Assembly: GCA_021234155.1 (NCBI GenBank)
Contig: JAJEKV010000003.1
Location: forward strand, 17,716,386-17,780,385
Reading direction: 5' to 3'
Source: Isoetes taiwanensis
Taxonomy: Eukaryota; Streptophyta; Lycopodiopsida; Isoetales; Isoetaceae
DNA: 64,000 nt
Shown here: positions 12,456-23,852 of the stretch, piece by piece
Layout of the letters: each line of letters opens with the position of its first letter
Position numbering within the stretch: the first letter of the stretch is position 1
Position numbers and translations under genes: made by a program
Notes under the pieces: generated by a model
What the model was told of the DNA's origin: nothing
What the model saw: only the letters and a program-made list of their open reading frames with translations
Databases searched by the model: none

Positions 12456-12790
12456 GGTCGGATTTCCACTAACGGAAGTGGGAATATTCCTTAAAAATAG
12501 TAGCCAACGACAAATTTCCACATCACATTTTGCCGTTCTTGCATCTTTCCATTAGTTGTGGTAACTGCATAGGTGGCATTGGTTTTATGTTGCCATTGAA
12601 TTTTCATTAATAAAAATTCAACGGCAATAGGAAGAACTTTACCTAAAAATAGCTAAAAGTCTTTCCGCTGTTGCCGTTAGTGGAAGGCTTCAAAGTAGAA
12701 AATGCCTGCAACTCTAAGTTTTTCGTTGTTATCGCCTGGAAGCTACCAGACCACGTCATTTTCAAACCTGCCGTTAGTGGAAATCCGGCC
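12456..12790. mobile_element. 335-bp inverted-repeat element (MITE-like) inserted in the microsatellite
   Basis: The left end GGTCGGATTTCCACTAACGG (12456-12475) is the inverted complement of 12771-12790 with one mismatch. Internal copies of the CCGTTAGTGG core occur near 12674, and a central palindrome of AT-rich arms lies at about 12596-12622. No coding capacity. Both flanks are TAG/AGT repeat, so it sits inside one ancestral array. A short AAGAA remnant is at the left border. Confidence 0.85.
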
Positions 12791-12934
<144 letters not shown>

Positions 12935-13840
12935 AAGATTTATTTCACGCCTGCTTAGACCCTGGGGGCCATGGAGCAACAAAATTACTTTACATCAGTT
13001 TGATAAGCTTAACACTACGCTTCTATGCAACTCTATTTCTCGTATATAGCGTCCTAGGATTTCTAGTTTTAACATCAATAAGGAAGAAAAGTATGGCAAA
13101 TCTATCTGGTACTTCTCTCTTATATGTACATATGCCAGACAACAAAGGAATACATGAGACTCATCTTCTACCTATTGCCAATCGCAAACCTTGCACTTCC
13201 TTTCTTCTTTGGGAATCTTAGCTCATCTTCCAGTCTTTATTTGCGGTTATGCAATCTCGTCCTGTATCTAGCTATCGTCTGTTTGTTCTTCGTGGAGATG
13301 TGGGCTTTTTAGATACTCTTGTTCTATGTAGAGGACCATAACATTTACTTCTGCGGTAAAACTCCATTCTAGATCCTGTCTTTTCCCAAAGTTTCTCTAC
13401 ATAAAAGTTGAATTGGGCTATATAAGGACTTGTCGGCATGCCCAAACAAATAGATCAGAATCATCTTCAGATTTTGCGACCAGATCGACTCCAAATCTGT
13501 GGCCAGCTCCAATCTTCAGCGACCAATAATGGTAGGAAGGCAATAATGATAGAAAGCTGAGCTTATATCTGGAATGGAGCACACAGTCACAGGAGCATAG
13601 ATGCACATGCCAAATGGTTCTATTTTGTTATAGAAGAAAAGAACTATGCTAAGTCCTAAAAGAACAAAAGAACAAAAGATAGATGAGAAATAAAAGGATC
13701 TCACCATTTAGAACTATGCAACACCATAATGACAAGCTACGAACCAACTAAAAGCCAGAGTAGCTTGCGTTCTGCTAATATTTGAACTATCATGTTTTGG
13801 AATGCTACAACATAAGGGGCTACCTGTTCATTATGCCTGT
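12935..13840. other. No gene recognised
   Basis: Short open frames only (for example 13000-13221, +), without domain signatures. Confidence 0.4.
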
Positions 13841-13844
13841 GGCT

Positions 13845-13985
13845 CTTGAACCCCCCAATGGGAGACAAAGCCACGGTCGAAGGAGAGGAAAAAAAAAGGT
13901 ATGACGTGGTGGGACACTTGGCATACACGTGGCATAACTAGAATTGCACGAAATCATGCATCTCGGGTTAGGCAACCTTGCTAAA
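13845..13985 (+). repeat. Dispersed short repeat R (GCACGAAATCGTGC hairpin family), copy 1
   Basis: A segment of about 140 bases with GGAGAGGAAAAAAA, GGCATACACGTGGCATA, CTAGAATTGCACGAAATC and GGGTTAGGCAACC. Related copies lie at about 46960-47055 and three in tandem at 54673-55150. The core can fold (GCACGA/TCGTGC). Two copies end in poly(A) on the plus strand, so it could be a SINE, but I see no convincing polymerase III boxes. Confidence 0.6.
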
Positions 13986-14019
13986 CATATGAAATGGACA
14001 AAGGAATCGAATCTAAGGA

Positions 14020-14532
14020 AACATACGAGTGTCAGCACTCTGCCCATTGTGCAAGCAAAGGGACGAGACCATTGAGCATTGTTTCTTTTTATGTGATCAT
14101 CTCCAGCCTGTCTGGTCTTGGCTGCTTTCTTTTTTTCATGTGACTTTGACAAGTCAGCAAGTGCTTCTGGCTATTTATCCAGATATTTGGAATAAGGTGC
14201 GGAGTCAAGCATTTCATTTGGCATCAGGATGGTTGCTGTGGTCCATCTGGAAGCGCAGAAGATTGTGTATCCTTCAGGGTTTGGATACTCCTCCTGCAGT
14301 AGTCCTCCAGGACGCACAAGCTAGAATTGCTAAGGCCTACCATTGTTCTTCGCTTGCTCCTGCCAAGCGACAGTTGATATTTGAGTCCTATTTGAGTGTG
14401 TTGTCTTATGCATAAGCTGGTGGTTCTATTCAGTGGACCATGATTTCTGAAATTTTATTCCCGCCTCTGCATTTGTATCTGGCTTTTGGCTTGGTGTTTC
14501 AATAAAGTTTGTCGTTCTTCAAAAAAAATAAA
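14020..14532 (+). mobile_element. 5'-truncated LINE 3' end with zinc-knuckle domain and poly(A)
   Basis: The frame to 14415 encodes CPLCKQRDETIEHCFFLCDH, the reverse-transcriptase-associated zinc-binding motif (C-x2-C...H-C...C-x2-H type) of plant LINEs. WLLWSIWKRRRL follows, then a short C-terminal tail. A 3' UTR with AATAAAG and a poly(A) run at about 14521-14529 follows. It is the same family as 32892-33890. The 5' break is near 14020-14030. Confidence 0.85.
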
Positions 14533-14867
14533 ATAATTATATATGTGTAGACATGGGCATGCAACCATCGAGCAATTAAATTATAGGGTTTCTTCAGGTA
14601 GAGCTGCTTCTTCTTTTTCTTCTCCTTCTCATCACACCAACAATGGCTTGGACGAGCGTCACTAGTCAGGGCCGGATTTGAAGGTGGTTAGCTATGCCAC
14701 ACTTAATCTATGTTGCGACTGTATGAGTTGTGTTTTCGGCCAGGCAGGACTACAATTCCAGGCTTTTCAAAAAACTATGGGCAAGATCTTGCTCCATCTA
14801 TCTTCCTAGCTTGTTTTTCCAGAATGCCCACACTTTTTTGAGTCATTTTTGGATCGGAAAAAAAGAC

Positions 14868-15060
14868 TTCGCGTAAGCGAAGATTCAATTTTTTTTTTTT
14901 CACTCTGTTTCGCATAAGCTAAACTGAAGTCTAAGCGGCGCCCATAATTAAAAGACATTTTGCATAAGCGAAGCATTATTCGCTTACGCAGTAAAAAAAA
15001 ATTCGCGTAAGCGAAAGAACGGTTTCGTTTACACGAAATTGTTCTTTCGCTTACGCAGAA
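14868..15060. repeat. Foldback cluster built from GCGTAAGCGAA motifs
   Basis: The motif GCGTAAGCGAA or its complement TTCGCTTACGC occurs about six times in 190 bases. The best hairpin pairs 15005-15020 with 15041-15056 (16 bp, perfect) around an inner 6-bp stem (15023-15028 with 15033-15038). A weaker second hairpin lies at about 14965-14998. Confidence 0.75.
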
Positions 15061-15319
15061 ATTTTCCAATGCCGGAATTTTTTTCGCCGTATTTTTGACG
15101 TATTATAATTTAAAATTGTGACATATTATTCGAATAATATGTATTTGTATAAAACGCATGCAGTATTGAATCTATCCCTGCTATGGTAAGAAATGTGATG
15201 CCCATCTATTGGTATTTATGGTTTACGGGACGTCTTGATCTGACCAAACGCAATGTTTTAAATGTACTATGAGTCTACGACATGGAGTTCATGGATACTA
15301 TGGTTGTGCGATAAAGGTC

Positions 15320-15830
15320 AACGCTTGCGTACAATTCAAGAAAAGACTGTTGGCATATCTGAAAGGGACTTCATAGGAAGGTCTCTTTTATCAGAAGTCC
15401 TTTGATTTCCAGTCGAAGTCTTTGTTGATGCAGATCATGCTAATTGTCATGATAGTAGGAGGTTCACAATAGGGATGGTCATATTCATAGGGCCTAATGT
15501 GCTAACCTGCTTGTCCAAAAGATAGTCTACAATGTCAATCAGCACCACGGAAGCAGGATTCAAAGCACTCAGTATTGGGACGTAGGAATGGTTGTGGCTT
15601 AAACATTTGTAGACAGATCTATTTACAAAAGGCAACACTTTATTAGCACTGAGTTTGGCACTCTAAATCGGTGTCGTAATTAGTGGGCAGTGGTTAAACG
15701 ATAGACTAGTCTCACCGGTTGTATATATATTCATTGTACGTTACAATGCTCAGAAGTAGAGATTGTATTTCCTATTGCTTTTCTCAATAGAGTTCTTCTT
15801 CTATTCTCTCTTTAGTTGATTTTGCGGGAT
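15320..15830 (+). mobile_element. Copia-type LTR retrotransposon relic (RNase H end)
   Basis: The translation gives LKGTS followed by EGLFYQKSFDF, VEVFVDADHANCHDSRRFT, IGMVIFIGPNVLTCLSKR and STMSISTTEAGFKALSIGT, the signature order of the Copia RNase H domain (DADHAGC-D--RRSTSG, WSSKKQ, S--EAEY-AL). One frame change and several stops are present. After about 15660 the sequence becomes AT-rich with a 'gtatatatattcattgtacg' stretch and 'caatagagttcttcttc', resembling the end of a Copia LTR, but LTR borders are not resolved. Confidence 0.75.
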
Positions 15831-16056
15831 TTATGTTGGTCTTGCACTAGTTCTATCACTAATTTAGTAGTGGAGATTAGGAATTTGTTTGCATCCACAG
15901 TTGAGGTCAAAACATCTGAGATAGTAGGTGATTTGATTACTGTTGATTGTCACGATATGACATTAGGGCGGCATCTGACCATCGAGTGCTTACTGTTAAT
16001 CTTTGCATATGTGTTTAAGGCCTAGAGGCTCGAATCCACTGGAATAAGGAGATGGA
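15831..16056. other. No gene recognised
   Basis: Short spacer between the Copia relic and a LINE 3' end. Confidence 0.4.
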
Positions 16057-16434
16057 TTGATCAGTGCAGCAATGCCAAGAAACACAATACAAGGCTCCTC
16101 ATTAGGATATTTTCACAGCCAGGAGATAGAGATGGAGATAAATTCATCAATAAATTGCCCCTCGATGATGCGCGAGGAATCCTTATTCTCCGCATGTATC
16201 CTCCCCAACCGTTCGTTTGTGCTCATCGCATTCGACAGTAGTTATTTTTTCCTTCTTTCCTATCTTAGCATTAGCATTATCTTATCTTATTCTTGGTAGC
16301 CTTTTAATATTTGGTTATTGTGTTTGGTGATGGGGCCTAGTCCCCAGGTTTTAGATGGGCTGTTGCCCTTGCATGTGCCGTCCCATAATCCATTGGGTTC
16401 CCGTGGACGTAAAAATTTATCTTATCTTATCTTA
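16057..16434 (+). mobile_element. LINE 3' end of family B ((TTATC)n tail)
   Basis: A protein-like stretch (LPLDDARGILILRMYPPQPF, ending at a stop near 16235) is followed by a 3' UTR with a GGGCCTAG/CCCAGG hairpin region. It then reads CCCATAATCCATTGG, CCGTGGACGTAAAAATT and (TTATC)n. The last block is clearly related to the family A terminus (CCCATAGGCC-GTTGG, CCGTGGACG-TAAAA, then (ATTCT)n), so this is a sister family with a different tail repeat. The 5' limit is uncertain. Confidence 0.65.
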
Positions 16435-16479
16435 TCCTATTGTGTCGGCATGTATAAGAATTTGAAACCATAAATGGAA

Positions 16480-19400
16480 TCATGTTTCTTGGAGGTGATT
16501 CTTCTTTTAATGATGACTCTTTTTATCGTGCTGTAGAAAAGCTTTTCAAGGCGAACCATTTCTTGGCGTAAGTCCTCTGTAATTAAAACCAGTTGGACGG
16601 GCAGTTTCCAATTCCTGCAAATGACTTTACAAGCAAATGATAAAGGAGACTATTTCCCCTCATGGGGGCATTTTCTGGAGTTTGAGCTATCTCATTGCGA
16701 GCCAAGTTGGTGTACTGGCCTGTAAAGCTTTAGGTTGGATCCCTTCATGCTTACGACTATATCTCTTATTCTAGAACCACTCTATATTGGACCATTTTCC
16801 TGCAGTTCATGTGTTTTATTTATTGTTCTGTTTTATTTTCTTGCCATAGTGTAAATGAGAACCTAGAAATCATTATTTGGAAGTTGTCTTTCTAAACTTA
16901 ATCAAGCATGTCATAGTCGAAGATTGCAATTCCTCATGGTAAAAAAATGCATTGGACTCTTCTCTTCCCTTGGCAAACCATGTCATATTCCTCCTTTTAG
17001 TACATAAAAAGTGTGAACGGTGTATAAACAAGTTGATCTTATCGATAGGTTTTTTCAAATTGATAGAATCGATAAAACAAGATCTTCAACTTATAATATT
17101 ATGCAGTTTGCTTTGTAGTCAAAGTGGAAATAAGGTAAAGGCATTTCAGCTTATGGAAGGTATCCAGAAGAATCATTTGGCATCAGACATATATATGTAT
17201 ACCACACTTATCAAGATCAGTGCACTTACGTCTCAATTTCTAGACCAGCACACTAATGTAAACAAAATTGCAGGCACGGTAATTTGTGGCTCTATTAGTG
17301 TTCTTTGGTTTCGAGTTTCTCTAAAATAAGAGTACTGTAAAAATTGGAAGGAATAATTATGTAATAACATGATATTGATGAGCTCACAAACCTAATTCGT
17401 TTATACCAATAATGTATGCATGTCTTAAGAATAGAATAGAATAGAATAAATTTTTAGCGTCCACGGAGACCAATTGGCCTATGTGACCCAAACAAAAAGA
17501 GAGCAGCAAGCATATTACTGACAGGATTAAAAAACCCCCGCCCCGAAGGGTTTTCGAGGGAAAAACCTTAGCAGTAATAAGTATGCTGGCAAGCTGTACA
17601 ATTGTATAGGACAGGTCAATACCGTCCCGTAGGACACAAATGAGTCCGTGCATCCATAACCTCCTGAAGGTATGACCCCAACAAACCCACTGACGCCGTA
17701 GTCAACAACTGATGCAACGACTGGCCAGGCACTAGTAATCGAACATATCGCTCTCGGATATGGGCAAATGCTGGGCAGATCTGGAGGGCATGACATTCAT
17801 CCTCAATGGCGCCCTGGTGGCAACACTGGCAAAGCCTTTGCTCTCGTGCTTTCCGAGCCCAACGCCCTGTTTCAATGCGGAGGCGATGTGCACCCGTGCG
17901 AATGGAAGCTATAAGTCTGCGCTTCTTCATGGGCAGCTGGGTGTACAAGTACTGGTGTGGGCCTCTTGTGAGCCTAGGATTGACTTGCTGTTGATAGTGT
18001 GCCAGCTTAACGTGCGTCAGAGCATCTGCATCCCAGAGCTTGCGAAGGAAAGTAGCATCCAGGTACAGCTTAAGTGCCCTGCGATCTTTCTTTGTCCTGA
18101 CCTGAACGCATCTGTTTGCCTGCACACCCCATCGTGAGAACCACTGAGCTTGCTTGTCTTTCCAGCAGGATTTCAGGCATTGGGAACCCATCGCCGTGGC
18201 CAAAGCAAGGTGGGGCAAGCGTGTATCAGCCATAGCGACCACCTTTTGGAAGTAAACGATATGGCGTTCCAATGCAGCCCGTTGAAGGGGTAGAAAGCCT
18301 ATCTCCTGGAGTAGGATCTAGTATGGAACTGTGGACTTCACCCCCAGGGCCCGTGCCAAGAAGGCCTTCTGCACCTGCTCTAGGTCATTCCAGCCGTGAC
18401 CCGCAACCTGATGGCAGCATCCCAATGGGTGGTAGTTAAGAACTCGATCCCCAAGTACTTGTAGGTCGGAGCCACCTCTACCTCCTGTCCCTGGTAAGTG
18501 AATGAGGGAAGCCTTGGCTGACGGGATGATGCAACTAGCAGCACCCTAGTTTTGGCCAAATTAACTCGCATGCCAGTGAATTGGCAAAAAGTGTCAAGAG
18601 CATCCAGGTGACGTTGCATGTCCTCTGGAGTATAGGCCAGGAGGTTGACATCGTCAGCATATATGCGTTGCCGGATTGTGTGATGCATGAGATGTGCGCC
18701 CGCACCTCCATGCTCAGAGAGCCAATCTTCCAGTTGATCAATGTATAGGCCAAAGAGTGTGGGGGAGAGGGGGCAACCCTGACGCACTCCAATGCTACTG
18801 ATTACCTGCTGCGCTGATGATGTGATCATGGATGAGTGCACTCCAGTTAATGGATTGCATGGCATGCCTTTTCATGATAAAGCCTTATTGATTTCATGAT
18901 AAAGCCTTGTTGAAGGTATGACATGTAGGTGCTAGGGGTGCTATGCATTAGTGGAAAACTAGATTCTGGAATTGACAGGATAGAAACGATGAAACCTTCT
19001 GGAATTGAACCAATGTAGTTTCAACACTATTGTTACTGCAGCGAGTCCTCCTTTACTAAGCAATATAATTTTTCATCATGAGTGGCATTTTCTACTTGCA
19101 TGACAGTAAATAGGGATAAAACTGAATCTTCAGACTTATAACACTATGCAATTTGCTTTGTAGTCGATGTGGAAACAAGGTAAAGACATTTCAACTAATG
19201 GAAGGCATTCATCAGTTGGCACCAGATATATATTTGCATAACATGCTTATCAAGGTCTGTGTACTTATAGACCAACACATCAGTGCAAACAAAATTGTAG
19301 GCGCGGTAATTTATTGCTCTATTTAGTGCTCTTTGATTCCGAGTTTCTCTAAATTAAGAGCACTGTGAAAATTGGAATAATTATGTGATAACGTGATATT

Positions 19401-19700
19401 GATGAGCCCATGAACCTAATTCGTTTATATGGATAATGTATGCATGCCTTAAGGAATTATAGATGAGTGCAATTCAGTTAATGGGTTGCATGGCATACCT
19501 TTTCATGATAAAGCCTTCTTGATTTAATGATAAAGCCTTGTTGAAGGATACCATTTGATTTGTATGTAGGTGATATGTATTAGTGGGAACTGGAGTCTGG
19601 AATTGACATGATAGACACAATGAAAGCTTCTGGAATTGAACCAGATTAATGTAGTTTCAAAGATATTGTTACTGCAGCATCGTCTTATGTAAGCCCTCCT
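16480..19700 (+). pseudogene. PPR-like gene relic with a tandemly duplicated exon
   Basis: At 17123-17218 the frame reads SGNKVKAFQLMEGIQKNHLA then SDIYMYTTLIK, a clear PPR unit (KAF-LM--M-K--L-PD-Y-Y-TLI). The diverged duplicate near 19165-19258 reads GNKVKTFQLMEGIHQLAPDI, followed by YLHNMLIK. Exon-like ends such as DMIDTMKASGIEPD, another PPR turn, occur near 19605. An upstream segment ending FYRAVEKLFKANHFLA meets a GTAAGT donor near 16570. Stops, a duplication and a LINE insertion (17429-18828) break the gene. PPR proteins act in chloroplast or mitochondrial RNA processing. No full product is possible here. Confidence 0.6.
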
Positions 19701-19750
19701 TTACTAAGTAAATTTTTTCATCACGAGTGGCATTTTCTACTTGCATAACA
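17070..19750 (+). repeat. About 640-bp tandem duplication, first unit split by a LINE
   Basis: Unit 1 is 17070-17428 plus 18829-19113. Unit 2 is 19114-19750. Matching landmarks, in order: the PPR segment, CTCTAAA(A/T)TAAGAG, TATTGATGAGC, GTATGCATG, GATGAGTGCA, CATGATAAAGCC and GTGGCATTTTCTACTTGCAT. Identity is clearly below that of fresh duplicates, so the duplication is not recent. Only unit 1 carries the LINE, so unit 2 shows the empty site. Confidence 0.85.
17429..18828 (-). mobile_element. LINE of family A with reverse transcriptase core, 5'-truncated
   Basis: This is the longest family A copy. On the minus strand it opens with ISSIGVRQGCPLSPTLFGLY, then RIYADDVNLLAYTPEDM (intact YADD catalytic box near 18650), GMRVNLAKTRVLL and YKYLGIEFLTT. 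After a frame change come the WFSRWGVQANRCVQVRTKKD block, the Cys/His cluster (RLCQCCHQGAIEDECHALQI), the GC-rich 3' hairpin and the ATTCT tail. An intact catalytic motif and little decay suggest a younger insertion than the LINE at 3575-6010. The start is fixed by comparison with the empty site at about 19460. It is truncated inside the reverse transcriptase and cannot move on its own. Confidence 0.9.
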
Positions 19751-20040
19751 ATACTGTTTTTTGACATACATGATTTCTTGTTTATCAATCTGTTATCTCT
19801 AATTGTCTGTAACAGTCCATCTAGAAAGATCTCATGTAAAACAAATTGTATTTACCAAAAAATTTGACAATAGATAAGGAGTTAACTATCATTATGCGTT
19901 GCTAAATTATCATTTTTCTTATCAAACAGCCATTGCCTTTGATCACCAAGAATGCATTTTTTATCTTCCAAGAATAGTGAAGACATGGTCTTTAATGCCA
20001 CCTTATTTCCTGCTCTGAAAAAATATCATCATTTTTGCAG

Positions 20041-20335
20041 ATTCTGAGGACCTATCAAAAGGAAAGAAGAAGAATAACTTTGGCCATTCCGAAGTGCAAG
20101 AACTGGAGGCAGACAGTCTGGCTTCCTCAGACTTTGAGGAAGAGGACGAAGCAAGGGTGTGGAAGGAGGCATTGGCATGGGCAACAGAATTAGAGATGGT
20201 CTCATAAGAGTTGTAGTTGCAAGAAAGGGAACAGATGGGATTGTGCGTTGGAATGATCCAAATATTGGTGAAGAGAATGCAATGGTTCTATTCAGCATGA
20301 ATAGAACCACATTCTTGGGAAAGGGACACTTCCTT
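20041..20335 (+). other. Exon-like segment, function unknown
   Basis: After an AG at 20040 a frame encodes DSEDLSKGKKKNNFGHSEVQ followed by an acidic stretch and EARVWKEALAWATELEM before a stop. In the next frame comes RIRDGLIRVVVARKGTDGIV, then RWNDPNIGEENAM. This looks like real coding sequence with a one-base frame change. It may be the terminal exon of the PPR-like relic upstream, but I cannot identify the family. Confidence 0.35.
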
Positions 20336-21228
20336 TGACTCAGGTCTCATTTGGCTCCTTTCTCCCCTACATATACTATATTTTCTCTCTCAATTCTCAT
20401 CGGCGTTCTCTCTGAGCTGAATCTTTGATTCTTGGTGTCAGCTTCTTTTCTGCTTACACTTAGTTTATTAGATTTCTTAGTTACACCCTCTCAATTTTAT
20501 TGCTATATTCTTGTTTTTGAGCATCACATCCGTTCAAGCTTTTCTTCAAGCCCTTTTTCCCCTGAATCTTGCCGAAATTTCCAATTGGATTTTTTGCAAG
20601 TCTTTTCCTCCCAACCGTAGTCAAATTTATATCATTGAAAAGTCTATTCGATAAGCTTTCTATTCATTAAAAAATTGCCTAAATCCGATATTTTGGGAGG
20701 GAGATATACGAAAAAATATTCTGCCAAACTATTTCTGGCCGAAATCATTAATCTGTATTTTTCACAGCTCTTTTACTGTCCAAAAATGTTTGATTTCTAT
20801 ACCCTTGGGCACGTTGCTCCGCTTGTTCCATGGTTAGTTGGTCTCTTTAGTTCTTTGGACATGTTCCATCTTGCTTTTGAAAAGTTTCCAAAATTCTTAT
20901 GGTTATCTTCTTGGTTACCTTCTACCTTCTTCATATTTCCTTTCTATCTTTGCTCTCGCCCTCATTTGAACCTCAACTAGCAATATACTAAGGGTGCATC
21001 CCCATTTAGGGCGAAACTGGGTTTCTCCTAAATCAGCTTCAGGCGCTCATGCTGGCGCTTAGGGTTTCAGCCCTGCTCTTTTGCTCATAACTCGGGATTC
21101 CGGTGTCAGATTCAGGTGTTCTTGGGCTCGTTGGAAAGCTTATCGAACGAGCTTTCCGTCGGTGTATGATTTGTATGGTGTTTCCTCTGTTTTAGTCGCC
21201 GGAATCCACCTGACAGTCCCGGCCCTCT
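20336..21228. other. No gene recognised
   Basis: AT-rich, pyrimidine-biased sequence followed by a more GC-rich leader (from about 20990) that belongs with the coiled-coil ORF downstream. Confidence 0.4.
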
Positions 21229-21665
21229 ATGGCGACCCCTGACAGCATGCATGCGCTGAAGAAAAGAGCCCGCAATTTGGATACCTCGTCCCCATCAGAG
21301 CAGGTATCACAGGCTGAGGCAATCAGGGTTGTACAGGAACAGGCCGGTTCCCTCCAGGCTAAGCTGGCAAGCTTGGAGGCATCACGGGACCATCTGCCAG
21401 GGGCTGCGCTCAAGAAGCAGCTTCTCCAACAGAAGGAGCGAATTTCCCTTGTGGAAGTTCGGCTCGGGGATTATGATTGCAGGGGAGCCCAAAAGGCTAA
21501 TGACCAGATAAGAGGGGAGATACAAGCAACAACGCAGCTAGTCACGGAGATGGGGCACCGCTTGGATAAGGTCCACCAGCAGTGGATGGAAGACATGGCG
21601 CAAGCACGGGCTGACATGAAGGGGTTGCTGCAGCAGATTGTACAAGTCACAAGCATGGCTGGTCG
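21229..21665 (+). CDS. Coiled-coil ORF, gag-like, truncated at a Helitron junction
   Basis: A frame starting MATPDSMHALKKRARNLDTS runs in phase to about 21665. It is rich in Gln, Glu, Ala and Lys with heptad-like spacing (VVQEQAGSLQAKLASLEASR, LVTEMGHRLDKVHQQWMEDM). I see no enzyme motif. Such proteins are common as the N-terminal gag-like part of plant LTR retroelements, and the GC-rich leader supports a transcribed origin, but that is inference. At about 21665 the sequence changes to Helitron helicase in another frame, so the ORF continues to 21837 only by running into foreign sequence. Confidence 0.45.
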
Positions 21666-23690
21666 GATAGAGAGGCTACTCAATTGCTCTATCATGATTT
21701 TCCTAAAAAGTTTACCTACGATCAACCCAGTCGAAAATGGAAGGTCAGAGAGAATACCCAGAAGTTTCCCACTATTGGACGCATGTACTTTGTTAATCCT
21801 TCAGAAGGAGAGCGATACTATTTACGACTCATGTTGACCCGCGTGACAGGTGCAATTAGTTTTGAAGATTTACGCTCCTTTGACGGGGAGTTGTGTGCAA
21901 CATATAAAGAAGCTTGCATTCGTCATGGGCTGCTTTGGGACGACACAGAATGGCTCGAGTCTCTTCAGGAAGCAGCAGCATGGGGCATGCCACCACAATT
22001 GCGACATATGTTCGTCATGATACTTTTAAATTGTGAACCATCGAATCCGCTGCAACTGTGGGAAGAAGTCAAGCTTTCTATGGTCGATGACTTCTTGCAT
22101 GAGGCACGAAGGGTTGCGGAGGATCAAAGTGTGCAAGTGTGTGATCGGTTATTTGATATGGCACTTCTAGACATTGAAGACTACATGAATTACGCGGGAC
22201 GATCTTTGAGAGAGTTTGAATTCATTCTTCCCGAAAGTGCAATAGATCCATATATGATATTTCGGGGATGAGGTGTTTCAAGAAGACATGGCGTAGGGTG
22301 CAAGAAGTCGAACCACCTATATCACGACCAACGTATTATCTTTGACCGTGTGATCCATGAGCACGTGATGTTGGAAAAAGGACGGGTGTTCTTTGTTCAT
22401 GGTGCAGGTGGATCGGGAAAGAGTTTTCTTTTTAACACCCATGTTGTCTTATGTTCGTGCCAGAGGTTTCATTGCACTTGCAGTTGCTTCCTCTGGAATT
22501 GCATCCACTTTATTGAAGGGCGGGCGCACTGCACATTCAAGGTTCAAGATACCGATAAATATAGATGAGACATCAACGTGCAATATTCCAAAGCAGTCCG
22601 AGCTGGCAAAATTGATAAGAGCAACACGTATGATTATATGGGATGAGGCCCCAATGATGCATAAACATGTTTATGAAGCACTGGATAGAATGCTCCGTGA
22701 TGTGATGTCATGTGACAAATTATTTGGAGGACTCATTGTTGTTTTAGGAGGAGATTTTCGCCAGGTTCCACCTGTGGTACCACGAGGAAGTCGACCCCAA
22801 ATTGTGCAAGCTTCCTTGAAGTACTCTTACATATGGGATCATGTCGAGGAACATAAGCTCAACACAAACATGCGGGTAATGAACAATGTGGGGAGCGATC
22901 TGGAAGAGCAAAGGGCATTTGCTGACTATCTTCTACTGGGTGGAGATGGGCTCGAAACCACATTTCCGACATTGGGTCGGACGTAATATGTCTTCCTCCT
23001 CCTAAGAGATTTGTGTCAAGTCACAGGACTTGAATGATTTGCTAGCCGTGGCATTTCCAGATGTTTCCACGAATTATGAAAGTGTGTCCTATTGGGTGCA
23101 AAGGGCAATCCTTATGCCACTAAATGACGATGTAGATGAAGTAAACAAGAGGATGACAGGGTGGTTGCCTGCTACGCCTGTTGATTATTACAATGCCGAT
23201 CGAGCTGTGGATGAGAATGATGCAGGGGTCTATCCCCGTTGAATTTTTGAATCGCGCCAAACTCAGTGGGATGCCTCCACATCAATTGACATTGAAGGTT
23301 GGCATGATTGTCATGTTGTTGAGGTCGGTTTCTACCCGGCAAGGACTCTACAATGGAACTCGCCTCATCATAATGCTTCATTGGGAAGACGTGCTATAGA
23401 TGCCGAGATTGTCACCGGAAAAATATTGGGAGCAGAGTGTTCATATTTCAATTCCTTTGGTGCCAAATAATGCGTAACTTCCATTTCAATTTGAACGCAT
23501 GCAATTTCCGCTCGCCAGACTTTTGGCATGACAATCAACAAGTCCTGGGGCAAACGATAAAAATGGTTGGTTTGTATTTGCCAAACCCGAGATTTAGTCA
23601 CGAACAACTCTATGTGGCACTCTCGAGCTCAAGGAATCCAAGGCATAAAGGTACTCATTCTATCGAAGGATGGAGAGGCAAGCCTTGACG
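21666..23690 (+). pseudogene. Helitron Pif1-like helicase, broken by frame changes
   Basis: Ordered helicase blocks: LLYHDFPKKFTYDQPSRKW and TIGRMYFVNPS (pre-helicase region), FVHGAGGSGKSFL (Walker A, about 22390), IIWDEAPMMHKH (Walker B), VVLGGDFRQVPPVVPRGS (motif III), LPATPVDYYNADRA, RAKLSGMPPHQLTLKVGMIV and FSHEQLYVALSS. At least five frame changes or stops (near 22270, 22435, 22985, 23240 and 23395-23500) disrupt it. In active elements this enzyme unwinds DNA during rolling-circle transposition. This copy cannot make it. Confidence 0.9.
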
Positions 23691-23852
23691 TCGACCGATC
23701 AAGATATACAACAAATATTGTATACAAAGAACTCCTCTAATTGTGAGCCTAATGCTTAGATGTCTCTACTTTCGATTTCTCTTTTTTTCATTGATTTCTT
23801 TTATTTTATTTCTTTTTTTCTTATGTACTTACTTACTTATTTATCCATGTAG

